From assembly GCA_035373625.1 (NCBI GenBank), contig DAOSNS010000022.1, positions 1 to 64,000 on the forward strand: a stretch of DNA of 64,000 nt, in the 5' to 3' direction. Positions 32,595 through 44,100 of the stretch are shown here, piece by piece. Each line of letters opens with the position of its first letter. Within the stretch, counting starts at the first letter, position 1. Source of the stretch: DSWT01 sp035373625 (GTDB lineage: Bacteria; Chloroflexota; Anaerolineae; B4-G1; SLSP01). The position numbers and the translations under genes are program-made. Under the pieces are notes generated by a model that saw only the letters and a program-made list of their open reading frames with translations, had not been told where the DNA came from and did no database searches.

Positions 32595-35500
32595 TGAACA
32601 GTATAACACGATGGTGGAAGCCCTTGCCGGCGGGAGAAAAACCGGCATCCCGATACGCATGGCGATTGGGATTGTCTATCATCCTCAGTCTCGCGGCGTT
32701 GACCGGGTTGGGATGGGTGTTGAGTCGCCACGCCGCGCCGGCCTTTGCCGATTCCCCGCCAAGCGCGGCGACCCTCACCCGCGCGCCGGCCGGCCCGCTC
32801 TTCCCCGGCGCGGTGGTGCAGTTCACGGCGGCGGCGACCGGCACACAGCCGTTCACCTACACGTGGACGCTCAACGGCGCAAGCGTTGGCGGGAACGCCC
32901 CAACGTGGACGTATACCTTCACCGACGCCGGTCTCTATACGGTGAGTGTGCTCATCACCAACACGTTTGGGCAGGATAGCGCTGCGTTGCTTGTGCCGGT
33001 GCGTGGCTGCGAGGCGCGGGTGGCGAGCAGCGGCGTCATCTACCCAAGCGCGCAGGCGGCGATTGACGCTGCGCCGCCCGGCGGTGTGGTGCAACTCGCC
33101 GGCGCGTGCCGGGGTGTGACAACGCGCGGCGGCCTGCAACAGACGGCCTACATCAGCAAATCGCTCACGCTGCGCGGCGGCTATCCCGGTCTGGGCGATT
33201 GGAGCGCGTCCAACCCGGCGGCTTATCCCACCTTGCTCGATGCGCAGGGCGGCGGGCGCGCGCTGGCCGTTATTGGCCCGGCGAATGTGACTGTAGAAGG
33301 GCTGACCCTCACCGGCGGCAACGCCAATGGGCTGGGCGGCATCGAAAGCTCGAATGGCGGCGGCGGCGTCTACCTGTCCGGCGCAACCGTCACGCTGACA
33401 AACTGCGCCGTCGTGACCAACGTCGTCACAACCGCCTACGGGCGCGGCGGCGGGGTGGCCGTCAACGGCGGCAATGTGGTGATTGCGAACAGTCGCATCG
33501 CCTACAATCGCGCCGCCGACGCGGATGACTACAGTGCAGAGTACGGCGGCGGGCTGTATGCGTTTGGCGGGACGGTGAATGTGGTCAACAGCACCCTCAG
33601 CGACAACTCTACCCGTTACGGCGGCGGCGCGTACCTGACGCAGAACGGCATTTTCACATTCACCGATAACGTTATCGCGCACAACACGCTGGCCTGGGAC
33701 GGCAATGGCGGCGGCGTGTATCTGGCGCAGGGCGCGCTGCACTTTGCGGGCAACACCGTCGCAGCCAACGACAAGAGCGGGGTGGTCGCGCAGGGCGATG
33801 CGCTGTGGATTGCCGATAACACCATCCGCAATCAAGGCGAGTACGCGCTGTCGCTCACCGGCGCGGGTGTGACGGTACAGGGCAACACGCTCACCGCCAA
33901 CAAGCAAGGGGTTGTCATCAACGGCAGCGGCCTCGTCGCCGGCAACGTCATCAGCGGGTGCTGGGGCGGGACGGGGTTGACGCTCTGGGGCAGCGCGGAA
34001 CAGACCGCCGGGCAGACTTTTACCGTGACCGGCAACCTGATTCTGCACAATACCACGACCGGCGACGGCGGCGGTGTCTATGCGCGGGCGTATCGCGTCG
34101 CGTTCAGCAACAACGTCATCGCCTTCAACCACGCCAACGGCAACGGCAGTGGGTTGTATTTGCTCCCGCGCGGCAGCGGCTCCGGCAGCGATTACACCCG
34201 CTATCACTACACGCTGCTGCACAACACTGTCAACAACAATACCGGCGCGAACGGGATTTATCTGCGCGGGCCGGCGAGTTTTGGGCCGATTCAGGCGGAA
34301 TTGAAGAACAACCTTATCGCCAACCACGCCGTCGGCGTTGACACCGGTTGGGATAACGATGTGACGCTGATGAGAACACTCTGGCGCAACAACACGACCG
34401 ATGTGACCGGCGCAGCGACGCGCACGGGCGACCTGACCGGCGACCCGGCTTTGGCCGCCGACGGCTATCACCTGAGCGCGGGGTCGGCGGCGCTGGATGC
34501 CGGTAGCCCCAGCGCGGGATTGCCCTGGCAGGATATAGACGGCGACGCCCGCCCGGCCGGCTTCGGCTACGACATCGGCGCGGATGAAGTCGCCGGGCCG
34601 GCGCTGCAACTCACGCAGACGCCGAGCGCGTCCCGACTGGCGCACGGCGAAACTGTCGTGTACGCCGATACGGTGAATGTGGCCGGCGGCGCGGTGTCCG
34701 GGCTGGTGGTCACGCTGACGCTGCCGGTTGAGCAGCAAGCGCTGGCGGCGACGAGCAATCGCGGGACGTGCGTCCTGGTCAACGGGTATGGCGGCGGCGC
34801 GGTCTGCACGCTGGGGAATACGCCGGCCGGGACGACGGTACTGCTTACGGTCACGGCCGGTATGACGACGACGCCCATCTTGCCGGCGGCGATGCCCGGC
34901 GCGCTGACGGCCACGCTCACCGCGCGCGCGGCGCAAGCCGCCAACGCACTCTCCACGCCGTTGGCGTTCCAGTATTGCCGCGCCAACGTGAACGGCGTCA
35001 TCTACAATACGCTGCAAGCGGCAGTGGATGCCGCCCCGACCGGCGCGCTGGTCAAGGCAGCGGGTTACTGCGACACCTTCAACGCGCGCGGCAGTGAAAT
35101 CGTGTACCTCACCAAGACGCTGACGCTGCGCGGCGGTTACACGCTGGCGAATTGGGAGACCTCCGACCCGGCGGCGCAGCCGACCACGCTCGATGGGCGC
35201 CTGGCGGGGCGCGGCATCCTCATCCAGGGCGCGGGCGTCGCGCCGACGGTGGAGGGGCTGCGGATTATCAACGGCAACGGCAGCGGCATCTTTGTCGGCG
35301 GGCAGGCCGCGCCTATCTTGCGCGGCAACACGCTGGAAGGCAACGTCGCCGCCTACACGCCCGACGGCGCGCTGCCCACAACGGGCGCGGGCGCCGGCGG
35401 CGGGATTTGCGTCAGCGGCGCGCCGAATACACAAATTATCGCCAACACATTCCGCGCTAATCGCGCGCGTTACGGCGGCGGGCTGAACGTCTATCAAAGC

Positions 35501-38500
35501 AACGGCGTCGTCGTCCAGAACAACCAGTTCCTGGATAATCAAGCGGGCCAGTTCGGCGGCGGCCTGGAGTTCAATGGCAGCAACGTGCAGGCGCTGGATA
35601 ACCACTTCCAGGGGAACGCGGCTGGCGGCATCCTCGATTTTTGCGGCGGCGGCGCGATTGCCGCGACCTCCGGCGGGCCGACGCTGCGCGGTAACACGCT
35701 CGCCCAGAACAGCGCGCCCTACGGCGGCGGGATGATCTTCCGCAATGGCGGCGCAACCGCGACCGAGAACGTCATCGCTAACAACGCGGCCACGGAGCAG
35801 GGCGGCGGCGTGTATGTGGAGATGTACAGCGCTCCTGTGTTGAGCGCGAATACCATCACGTCGAACACGGCCAAAACGGGCGGCGGCGTCTATGTAGACC
35901 AAAGCGCCAGCTCTCAGAGTATCACCTTGCGTTACAATCGCATCGGCGCGAACCGGGCGACGGGCGGCAACGGCGGCGGCGTGTATATCAGTTGGCGCAC
36001 GTATGGCGAACTGGTGGGCAACGCCGTCACGGGCAACGCGGCCACGGGCGACGGCGGCGGGCTGTGGGTATCGGGGCTGGGCTACGACGGCAGATTTACG
36101 CTGCACAGCAACGCCGTCGTCGGCAATCACGCCGACGGGCAGGGTGGGGGCATCTATCACGGCGCGCTCTACAACGGCGTCTGGCGGCACACCACGTTGG
36201 GGCAAAACACAAGCAGCGACGGCGCGGCGGTGACATTGGGACCCGGCAGCAATCCCGCCGTCAACTGGGAATACAGCGTCATCTACAGCCAGACGGTGGG
36301 CGTCAACCAGACCGGCAGTTCGGGCGGCGCGCTGAATCACACGTTGTGGAGCGGCGTGGCCACGCGCACGCAAGGCGCAGCCCTCACCACCGCCGATGAC
36401 CTCACCGGCGAGCCGCGCCTACGCGCAGATGGCTATCACCTGGCCCTCGGTTCGGCGGCGATTGACGCCGCGCCCGACAGCACTGTAGCCACCGACATAG
36501 ACGCCGAGCCGCGCCCGCAAGGGCCCTACCGCGACCTCGGCGCGGACGAGTATCGCCCGCAGGTGGCGCTCTCGTTGACCAAGCAGCGTCAGGGGCCCGG
36601 CAGCGTGATGGGCGGGACGGGCATCAGTTACACGCTCACCGTCGCCAATGCGCCCGGCGGCGAAACGACGCCGGACGTGGTGGTGACGGATACCATCGCG
36701 CCGGCGGGGGCCGTCGCCGCGCTTTCGGCGCGCGCGCAGAACACGCCGTGTACGGTCAACGGCGCGCAGGTGGTCTGTACGCTGCTCAACGCGCCAATCG
36801 GCGGCGCGGAAACGTTCACCGTCTGGGTGACGCCGACGACTAACTACAGCGGACGGCTTACCAACACGGCGGAACTGGTCGCGCTCGATGCGGTGGATAG
36901 CACGCCGGCGGATAACGCGGCCGGGCCGGTGGTTGTCACCGTGACGGCGCCGCTGCCCGATGTGTGGATTACTAAAGCCGTCGCCGAGTCCTACATCGCG
37001 CCTGGCGGCACGCTGCATTACACGCTCACCTGGGGCAATCGAGGCTTGCTGCCGGCGGCTAACGTCGTCATCACCGATACGCTGCCTGCCGATGTCACGT
37101 ACCAGCAGGCGAGCGGCAATCCCACGCAAAACGGGCAAACGCTCACGTGGAATGTGGGGCCCGTCGCTGTGGGCGGGGGCGGCGTTCTGACCGTCACCGG
37201 CGCGGCAGGCGCCGGGCTGCCCAACTGGACCCCGCTGGTCAACCGGGCCGGCATCCGCACCAGCGACGCCGAGCCGACGCTGCTCAACAATCAAGCCGTC
37301 GTCACCAACACCGTCTCGGATACGGGCGGCAATGAGTTCTGGGTGAGCCTCACTGCCGACAAGACGCGGGTGACGATTGACGACACCGTGAACTTTGAGG
37401 CGCAAGTGACCAATGAAGGTGAGACGTGGGCCAGCTCACACATCGAAGTGGCGCCTGACTATGGCTTTGCCGCGATTGTGCCGGGATCGGTGCGTTCTGT
37501 TCCGGCCGGCGCAACCTACGACGCCGCTAACATGAAAATCTCGCTGGACGTGTTGCTCGCGCCGGGCGAATCGGCTTACATCTATTACACGGCCAAAGTG
37601 GAATACTGCGGGTTCAAGGAAGCCTGCGGCGGCGTCAAGCACACTGTAAGCGCGTGGGCGCCCGGCATCCCGCAACCGTGGCGAGCTACACGCCTGCTCA
37701 CCATCTACTGCGCCGCTCTGAAAGCAGAGGTTAGCGCGCCGCGCTATTTCAGCGTGCAGAGCGAAGACGCTGCTATCGTAAAAGTGTCCTATGCCAATCT
37801 CAATGTCATAGACCCTGACTACGGCGCTTTGGGCAAACCTATCCATGCCCTATTGACCTTGTACAACGGCAACTGGGCAGGCAAGGTAAAGTTCGTAGAA
37901 GCCCTTGGGTTTCCTCCTGGGATTATCCATTCAGACGGTGCGTATATAACCTGGGACCTGGGCGAGCTGGCGCCGGGGGATACCGGTGAGGTCAGGGCTG
38001 TTGTGGATGGCTCGTGGACCGAGATGTATGCGGTGCGGGCCAAAATCGAGGCATTTGATCCGGCCGAGGCGCACGAGTGCGATAGTACAGATAACTATCC
38101 GCCCGACGCGCAAATTTATCCGATGAGCTTGAACTTTGAAAAGCGATTGATGACGTTGACGCCACATTGGGAGCCGGATAACAAAACCTTGTCGTTGGAT
38201 GTCAAGTACCGGCTGCTCTACAAGTATACCAATACGCATCCAGCCCACCCGCGTATCAGTACCTTACTGGTTAGTGATAGCTGGCCACAGGGGTTTAACC
38301 TGGTGCGGCAATATTCCTGGCCCAGGTTAGCCTATTCTTTCCAAAAGGTCGGCTCCCAACTCTCTCTCTACTGGGGTGATGGGCAATCGGTTGATCTGGC
38401 GGTGGGCGACCATGGGTTTATCGAGTTGACCGGCAAGTCAGATCCGAATGTTCTACCGGAAGTCCCCCAACCTGGCTTTTCGTGGAACAACCTCGCTCTC

Positions 38501-41113
38501 GCTACCTTTGAGATAGCCGATGACCCGGAAGGGGAACAGCAGTTTGTGGAAGTCGCTCACACCGCAGAGGTGCCGCTTGTCCCCCCGTACTTTACTTTCC
38601 CGGCTGCTGGTAGCACTGCTCATATATGTCCCGGGCCTCTGGAACTGGAGGGGCTGGCGCAACCCAATACTACGGTAGAGTATTCTATTTTCGAAATTCC
38701 TCAGGGAACGCGACCCGTACAAGGCTCCTATTTTAATATCCCGCTCACTATCCCGTATGGCGATGGGGCATTTTCCGTTGAGGCGCGAACTGTGTATTCG
38801 TTATCCGAATCCGGTATTTTGACCAGCGAGCTTTCTGAAAACATTTCTCTGTGGGTTCACTCAAACCAGGGCTGGGATCCGCTACAGTCTGCATGGAATG
38901 GCCAGGTGAAGGATGGACCGAACGCAGGGCAAACGATGAGTTTTTCCTTCCGCGATTGGCGTGGCCATTATGTAACCAATGGTTGGGAGATCCCCGGCGT
39001 CTATGGTTTCTGGGACACCACTTTGTGGTTGCGGCTCTGTCCCTGCCCAGATCCCGTGAAACAGGAGCGCGAAGCAACGGTCATTGCCGATGGCGTCAAA
39101 TACGGCCCCCAGAAGGCCGACGGCGAGTATGCCACGTTCCAAATCGGGTTAGCGCACCTGGGCGTACAGATCCAGACCGTCTGTAAAGATAAAGAGACCG
39201 AAGAAGAGGTGTCCGGCACGGCGACCCAGGATCAAGGCGACGTACTGATTGACCCCGACGGCTTTGTCTTCGACATTGACCGGGGCGGGGATTACTCTGG
39301 TGCGGGCGGGATGTTCAATCCGGTGCAAGCCATCTCCGGCGTCACCGTCACCGCCTACGTCTCTGCGCCACGGCACGGCGGTTGGATGCTGTGGCCGGCG
39401 CACGTCTATAGCCAGACCAACCCGCAGGTGACGGACGCCACGTATCCTGATGGCATCACCACCACCGGTTACTTTGCTTTCTTCACCCCGCCGGGACTGT
39501 ATTACCTGAAAGTAGAAGGCCTCCCGGCGGATGCTGCGCATCCGCAGTACCAGGAATGGCGCAGCCCGGTCATCACGGTCACGAATCAAATCGTCCACGT
39601 GAACGTGCCGTATACTCCGTGGACCGATGCCGCCGCACCCTACCCGGTGCTGGTGATGGCAGAAATGATTACGCCGACCGTCTTGACCATTCCGGTGGGC
39701 AGTACGGTGGAATGGCGCTCCGAAATCACGACCACCGCCACGTTCAGCGATTACGTGCAGTTGACGGAAAACCCCACGCTGCGCGTCAAGAGCGCGCGCG
39801 ACCCGCTGGCCGACACGCGCGCCTTCGACGCCGGCTATCTGGAACCGGGGCGGGTGTATCGGCGGCAGTTCAAATGGCCGGGCGTGTATCCCTACACGGA
39901 TGGCGCGGGACATACCGGCGTGATTGTAGTGCAGGGCGCTGCGCCGCCGCTGACGGTTGACCTGGGCGGGCCGGCCACGGGCTACGTGGGCGAGCCGTTG
40001 ACCTTTGCCGCGAGCGTCGCGCCGCCGACTGCTACGCTGCCCATCACCTACACATGGCGAACGGCGGGTGGCGAATGGCAAAATGTGCGACACGCGCTAT
40101 CCGATACGGCAACGTTCACCTGGACAGCGGCGGGGGAGCAAGCCATCACCGTCACCGTGCAGAATCCCTACACCACCGCGACGGCGAGCCAGGCTGTGCT
40201 CATCAACCGCCGGCCGCAGACTATCACTTTCCCCGCGCTGGCCGATAAGCCCTACAACGCGCCGCCGTTCACCATCACTGCCACGGCTTCGTCGGGTCTG
40301 CCGGTGACGTTCACCGCGGACGGCGTGTGCAGCGTGCAAGCGATCACCGTCACGTTGACCGGCAGCGGTGTGTGTACCATCACGGCGCACCAGGCCGGCG
40401 ATGCCGTCTACGCGCCCGCGCCGGACGTGATGCGCGCGTTCACCGTCGCGCCGCCGCCGTGCAATCCGCCGGCGAGTGTGCAAATCACCGGCCCGGCCAC
40501 AACGACCGTGGGCGTCCCGACCATCTTCACCGCTACTGTGACGCCGTTGACCATGACCGTGATCCTGCCGTTTACTTTCCCGCTGACGTATACGTGGCAA
40601 GCGACGAATTATGAATTACGAATTACGAATTACGGAAATAGTTTGCAAGACACAGCCGCCTTCACGTGGACGGCGGCAGGGACGCGGGTGGTCACGGTGA
40701 CGGTGGCGAGTCCGTGCGGGACGACGGTGCAGGATACGGAGCTTATCACGGTAGCCGCTCCGCCGGTGCAGAATCGCCCGCCAGTGGCCGACGCCGGGCC
40801 GGACCAGACCGTCGCGCCGGGCGCGTTGGTCACGCTCGATGGCGCCGCCTCCAGCGACCCCGACGGCGACGCGCTGCTCTACCGCTGGCGGCAGACGGGC
40901 GGCGCGGCGGTGAGCTTTACGCCGACGCTGAGCCGCACGACGTTCCTCGCGGCGTCGCCGGGTGTGCTCACCTTCACGCTCACGGTGACAGATACCGGTG
41001 GGCTGGCGCACAGCGATAGCGTGGTCGTCACGGTGGAAAAGTATCGCATCTACCTGCCGTTGGTGTTGCGGAGCCAGTCAACGACTCATATCAAAAAGGA
41101 GATTGAACGATGA
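32594..41113 (+). CDS. Giant secreted surface protein with beta-helix, DUF11-like and PKD domains
   Basis: The 2839-residue protein has an N-terminal export signal (hydrophobic about 24-42). Then follow a PKD-like domain (about 60-140), a right-handed beta-helix (about 140-640, with repeated GGGVYL and NVIAHN-type coils), a DUF11-like domain, a second beta-helix (about 795-1320), more DUF11/Ig-like domains to about 2190, a carboxypeptidase-regulatory-like domain (about 2216-2340), a cupredoxin-like segment (VLTIPVGSTVEW to GHTGVIVV), PKD-like domains, and RIYLPLVLRSQ near the end. It is probably an adhesin or sheath protein. ATG 32594 is favoured over 32591 because AGGAGG then lies at optimal distance. 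The C-terminus carries the next gene's ribosome site. Confidence 0.85.
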   Translation: MNSITRWWKPLPAGEKPASRYAWRLGLSIILSLAALTGLGWVLSRHAAPAFADSPPSAATLTRAPAGPLFPGAVVQFTAAATGTQPFTYTWTLNGASVGGNAPTWTYTFTDAGLYTVSVLITNTFGQDSAALLVPVRGCEARVASSGVIYPSAQAAIDAAPPGGVVQLAGACRGVTTRGGLQQTAYISKSLTLRGGYPGLGDWSASNPAAYPTLLDAQGGGRALAVIGPANVTVEGLTLTGGNANGLGGIESSNGGGGVYLSGATVTLTNCAVVTNVVTTAYGRGGGVAVNGGNVVIANSRIAYNRAADADDYSAEYGGGLYAFGGTVNVVNSTLSDNSTRYGGGAYLTQNGIFTFTDNVIAHNTLAWDGNGGGVYLAQGALHFAGNTVAANDKSGVVAQGDALWIADNTIRNQGEYALSLTGAGVTVQGNTLTANKQGVVINGSGLVAGNVISGCWGGTGLTLWGSAEQTAGQTFTVTGNLILHNTTTGDGGGVYARAYRVAFSNNVIAFNHANGNGSGLYLLPRGSGSGSDYTRYHYTLLHNTVNNNTGANGIYLRGPASFGPIQAELKNNLIANHAVGVDTGWDNDVTLMRTLWRNNTTDVTGAATRTGDLTGDPALAADGYHLSAGSAALDAGSPSAGLPWQDIDGDARPAGFGYDIGADEVAGPALQLTQTPSASRLAHGETVVYADTVNVAGGAVSGLVVTLTLPVEQQALAATSNRGTCVLVNGYGGGAVCTLGNTPAGTTVLLTVTAGMTTTPILPAAMPGALTATLTARAAQAANALSTPLAFQYCRANVNGVIYNTLQAAVDAAPTGALVKAAGYCDTFNARGSEIVYLTKTLTLRGGYTLANWETSDPAAQPTTLDGRLAGRGILIQGAGVAPTVEGLRIINGNGSGIFVGGQAAPILRGNTLEGNVAAYTPDGALPTTGAGAGGGICVSGAPNTQIIANTFRANRARYGGGLNVYQSNGVVVQNNQFLDNQAGQFGGGLEFNGSNVQALDNHFQGNAAGGILDFCGGGAIAATSGGPTLRGNTLAQNSAPYGGGMIFRNGGATATENVIANNAATEQGGGVYVEMYSAPVLSANTITSNTAKTGGGVYVDQSASSQSITLRYNRIGANRATGGNGGGVYISWRTYGELVGNAVTGNAATGDGGGLWVSGLGYDGRFTLHSNAVVGNHADGQGGGIYHGALYNGVWRHTTLGQNTSSDGAAVTLGPGSNPAVNWEYSVIYSQTVGVNQTGSSGGALNHTLWSGVATRTQGAALTTADDLTGEPRLRADGYHLALGSAAIDAAPDSTVATDIDAEPRPQGPYRDLGADEYRPQVALSLTKQRQGPGSVMGGTGISYTLTVANAPGGETTPDVVVTDTIAPAGAVAALSARAQNTPCTVNGAQVVCTLLNAPIGGAETFTVWVTPTTNYSGRLTNTAELVALDAVDSTPADNAAGPVVVTVTAPLPDVWITKAVAESYIAPGGTLHYTLTWGNRGLLPAANVVITDTLPADVTYQQASGNPTQNGQTLTWNVGPVAVGGGGVLTVTGAAGAGLPNWTPLVNRAGIRTSDAEPTLLNNQAVVTNTVSDTGGNEFWVSLTADKTRVTIDDTVNFEAQVTNEGETWASSHIEVAPDYGFAAIVPGSVRSVPAGATYDAANMKISLDVLLAPGESAYIYYTAKVEYCGFKEACGGVKHTVSAWAPGIPQPWRATRLLTIYCAALKAEVSAPRYFSVQSEDAAIVKVSYANLNVIDPDYGALGKPIHALLTLYNGNWAGKVKFVEALGFPPGIIHSDGAYITWDLGELAPGDTGEVRAVVDGSWTEMYAVRAKIEAFDPAEAHECDSTDNYPPDAQIYPMSLNFEKRLMTLTPHWEPDNKTLSLDVKYRLLYKYTNTHPAHPRISTLLVSDSWPQGFNLVRQYSWPRLAYSFQKVGSQLSLYWGDGQSVDLAVGDHGFIELTGKSDPNVLPEVPQPGFSWNNLALATFEIADDPEGEQQFVEVAHTAEVPLVPPYFTFPAAGSTAHICPGPLELEGLAQPNTTVEYSIFEIPQGTRPVQGSYFNIPLTIPYGDGAFSVEARTVYSLSESGILTSELSENISLWVHSNQGWDPLQSAWNGQVKDGPNAGQTMSFSFRDWRGHYVTNGWEIPGVYGFWDTTLWLRLCPCPDPVKQEREATVIADGVKYGPQKADGEYATFQIGLAHLGVQIQTVCKDKETEEEVSGTATQDQGDVLIDPDGFVFDIDRGGDYSGAGGMFNPVQAISGVTVTAYVSAPRHGGWMLWPAHVYSQTNPQVTDATYPDGITTTGYFAFFTPPGLYYLKVEGLPADAAHPQYQEWRSPVITVTNQIVHVNVPYTPWTDAAAPYPVLVMAEMITPTVLTIPVGSTVEWRSEITTTATFSDYVQLTENPTLRVKSARDPLADTRAFDAGYLEPGRVYRRQFKWPGVYPYTDGAGHTGVIVVQGAAPPLTVDLGGPATGYVGEPLTFAASVAPPTATLPITYTWRTAGGEWQNVRHALSDTATFTWTAAGEQAITVTVQNPYTTATASQAVLINRRPQTITFPALADKPYNAPPFTITATASSGLPVTFTADGVCSVQAITVTLTGSGVCTITAHQAGDAVYAPAPDVMRAFTVAPPPCNPPASVQITGPATTTVGVPTIFTATVTPLTMTVILPFTFPLTYTWQATNYELRITNYGNSLQDTAAFTWTAAGTRVVTVTVASPCGTTVQDTELITVAAPPVQNRPPVADAGPDQTVAPGALVTLDGAASSDPDGDALLYRWRQTGGAAVSFTPTLSRTTFLAASPGVLTFTLTVTDTGGLAHSDSVVVTVEKYRIYLPLVLRSQSTTHIKKEIER
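40608..40640 (+). repeat. In-frame GAATTAC word array inside the giant gene
   Basis: Three to four copies of the 7-bp word GAATTAC occur in a row and are translated as NYELRITNYG in the middle of a PKD-like domain. The neighbouring copies of the domain have no such insert. Confidence 0.7.
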
Positions 41114-44100
41114 ACAAGATGATGCGAATTTGGCTTTTGGCGGCATTGGCGCTGGCGCTATTCACCCCTCAACCCACGCAAGCCAACGCCGGCGAGTACG
41201 TTTTCAGCGTCTCGCTGGGAACGTATGACGACATCAGCGACGACCCCGGCTACACCGTCAGCACGGCCACGGGAGACTTTACCCCCCAGGACATTTCCCT
41301 GCCCTTCACCTTCAAGTACGACAGCGTGGACTACACCACCGGCCACATTTGCGCGAACGGCTGGCTGGAGATGGGACAGAGTTATACCGGCTGCTTCTAT
41401 GGCAACAATCTGGCCAGCACCACGGTGAAGCCCATCCTCGCGCCCTTGTGGGATGATCTGGCGGATGACGCCACCAGCGAAATCGGCTACATCACCCTGG
41501 GCAGCGCGCCCAATCGGATTTTCGTGGTGCAGTGGAAGGGCGTGCTGTGGCCGACCGGTTATGATTGGTCGCGCCAAAACTTTCAGGTGCGGCTGCACGA
41601 GACGACTAACGTTATCGAGTTCGTCTACGGCGCGATGACCAATCCCCCCTATTCCTCATCGTCCGCTTCGATCGGGATTAACGACGCCACGGGCGGCAGC
41701 GGCCGCTTCCTCAGCGTGACGCCGGCGGCCGGGACCGCCGACACCGTGAGCAGCACGACGGCCAACAATGACATCAAATCGGCGGAATACCTGCCCAGCG
41801 GCAAGACGTACACCTTCACCCCGCCGATCCCGGCGCCGCCGGGATGCGCGATTAACCCCGCGCCGGCCAACGGCGCGACCGACGTGCCGCTGGCCGCCAA
41901 TCTGAGCTGGAGCGCCGGGACCGGGTCGCCGACCGGCTACAAGCTCTTCTTCGGGACGGACACCCCGCCCACGAATATCGTCAACGGGACCGACCTGGGC
42001 AACGTCACCACATACGACCCGGCAGCCGACCTGACCGCCGAGACGCCTTACACCTGGCAGGTCGTCCCCTACAACGCCAACGGCGACGCGACCGGCTGCC
42101 CCATCTGGTCGTTCACCAGCGAGCCAACGCCGCTCAACGCCTTCCCCTATGAAGAGAGCTTCGAGAGCGGCGCGGGCGGCTGGACGAGCGGCGGGACGGG
42201 CAGCACCTGGGAACTGGGTGCGCCGGCCGATGACGTGATTGACAGCGCGTCCCACGGCAGCCGGGCCTGGACGACCGGCCTGACCGCCAACTACGCCCTG
42301 AACGAGCAGTCTTACGTGCGCAGCCCAGGCTTCGACTTCTCCGGGCTGACCTCCCCCGCCGTGCTGCTGGATGTGTGGTGGGAGAGCGAATATGCTGCGG
42401 ATGGGGCGGCGCTGCAATACTCGACCGACGGCGGCGTGACCTGGACCACCGTGGGCCAATACACCGACCCGCAAAACTGGTACAGATCGAACTCCGTGTA
42501 CGCGCTGGATTGGGCCGGTAATTCGCACGGGTGGACCGGCAACAATGACTACGGCAGCAAGGGCTGGCGCACCGCCGGGCACAGCCTGGCCGCGCTGGCC
42601 GGGCAGCGCAGCGTGCGCCTGCGCGTGGTCTTCGGCTCAGATTCTACGGGGACGGACGACGGCTTCGCCTTCGACCGTGTGCGCATCTTCGACGCCACCA
42701 CTCCGCCGCCCTGCGCGACCGGCCTCGGTCCGGCCGACGGCGCGACCGATGTGCTGCTGAACGCGGCCCTGAAGTGGGACGGCAACAGCAGCAGCCTGGT
42801 GACCGGCTACTATATCAACTTTGGCACCGATGACCCGCCCACGAACCTGAGAAATCACGTGAACCTGGGCTCCGTCACGACCTACGACCCGCCGGGGTAT
42901 ATGGAGGCGATGACGACCCATCGCTGGCAAATCATCCCCTACAACAGCGCCGGCGAGGCGACGGGTTGCCCGGTCTGGTCGTTTACCACCGGCAGTTCGA
43001 CGACGCTGCTTGACGAAAGCTTCGACGGCGCCGCATACCCCAGCGGTTGGGGCACCCTGCCGGGTGAGTGTACCTGGAGCTGGACCACGGCCGGCCTCAC
43101 CCCGCCGCAGACACCCCACTCCCCGCGCTATGAGAACCGCTTCAATTCCTACAGTTGCGACGCCGACGAGTACCGGCAACTGATGGCGCCCGCCCGGGAC
43201 TTTAGCGCGGCCGGCGACTACGCCCTCCGCTTCTGGCTGTATCACGACGCCGACTACCCGGCGGCCCCTGACCGGATGCAGATTCAGGTCACGCTGGACA
43301 ACGGCGCGACCGTCGCCGATGTCGGCGCGCCCATCCCGCGCTACGCCGCCACGACCGGCTGGGCGCAGCACGAGGTGGATCTCTCGGCCTACGCCGGCCA
43401 ATCTTCCGTGCGGGTGGTCTTCAAGGGAATTTCGGGCAACGGCAACGATATGTTCCTGGACGATGTGCAGATCGTCCATTCCACCGCGGTCGCCGCGCCG
43501 AACTGCGCCGTCCTGCTCGCGCCGGCCGACGGCGCGACGGCTGTGCTGGTCAACGCTGATCTCGACTGGATGACCGGCGGCGGCGCGCCTTCCGGCTACC
43601 GCATCGCGCTGGGGACCGATAACCCGCCCACGGACATCGTCGCCAACACCGACCTGGGCAAAGTGACCTTCTACGACCACCCGACTAATCTGGCCGGCGA
43701 GACCACGCACTACTGGCAGGTCACGCCCTATAACAGCTACGGCGACGCGGTGGGCTGCCCGGTGTGGTCGTTCACCACCGGCGCGACCCCGCACAGCGTC
43801 TTCCCCTACGTCGAGGGCTTCGAGGGCGGCGCTGCCGGCTGGACGAGCGGCGGGGCCAACAGCAGTTGGGAACTGGGGACGCCCGCCGGCGATGTCATTC
43901 AGGGCGCAGCGGCCGGCAGCAACGCCTGGATGACCGGCCTGAGCGCGAAGTACGCCAACGATGAGCAATCCTACGTGCAAAGCCCGGCCTTCGACCTCTC
44001 CGGCCTGGCGCATCCCTACGTCAAGTTCGACCTGTGGTGGGACTCCGAGGGCGGCGCCGACGGCGCGCAGTTGCAGGCGAGCCTCGACGGCGGCCAGACC

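Noticed and set aside
32411..36373. A 1320-codon open frame on the minus strand
   Set aside because: It is the antisense shadow of the GC-rich beta-helix repeats of the giant protein; its composition is dominated by Arg, Ala and Gly and it has no ribosome site or domain.
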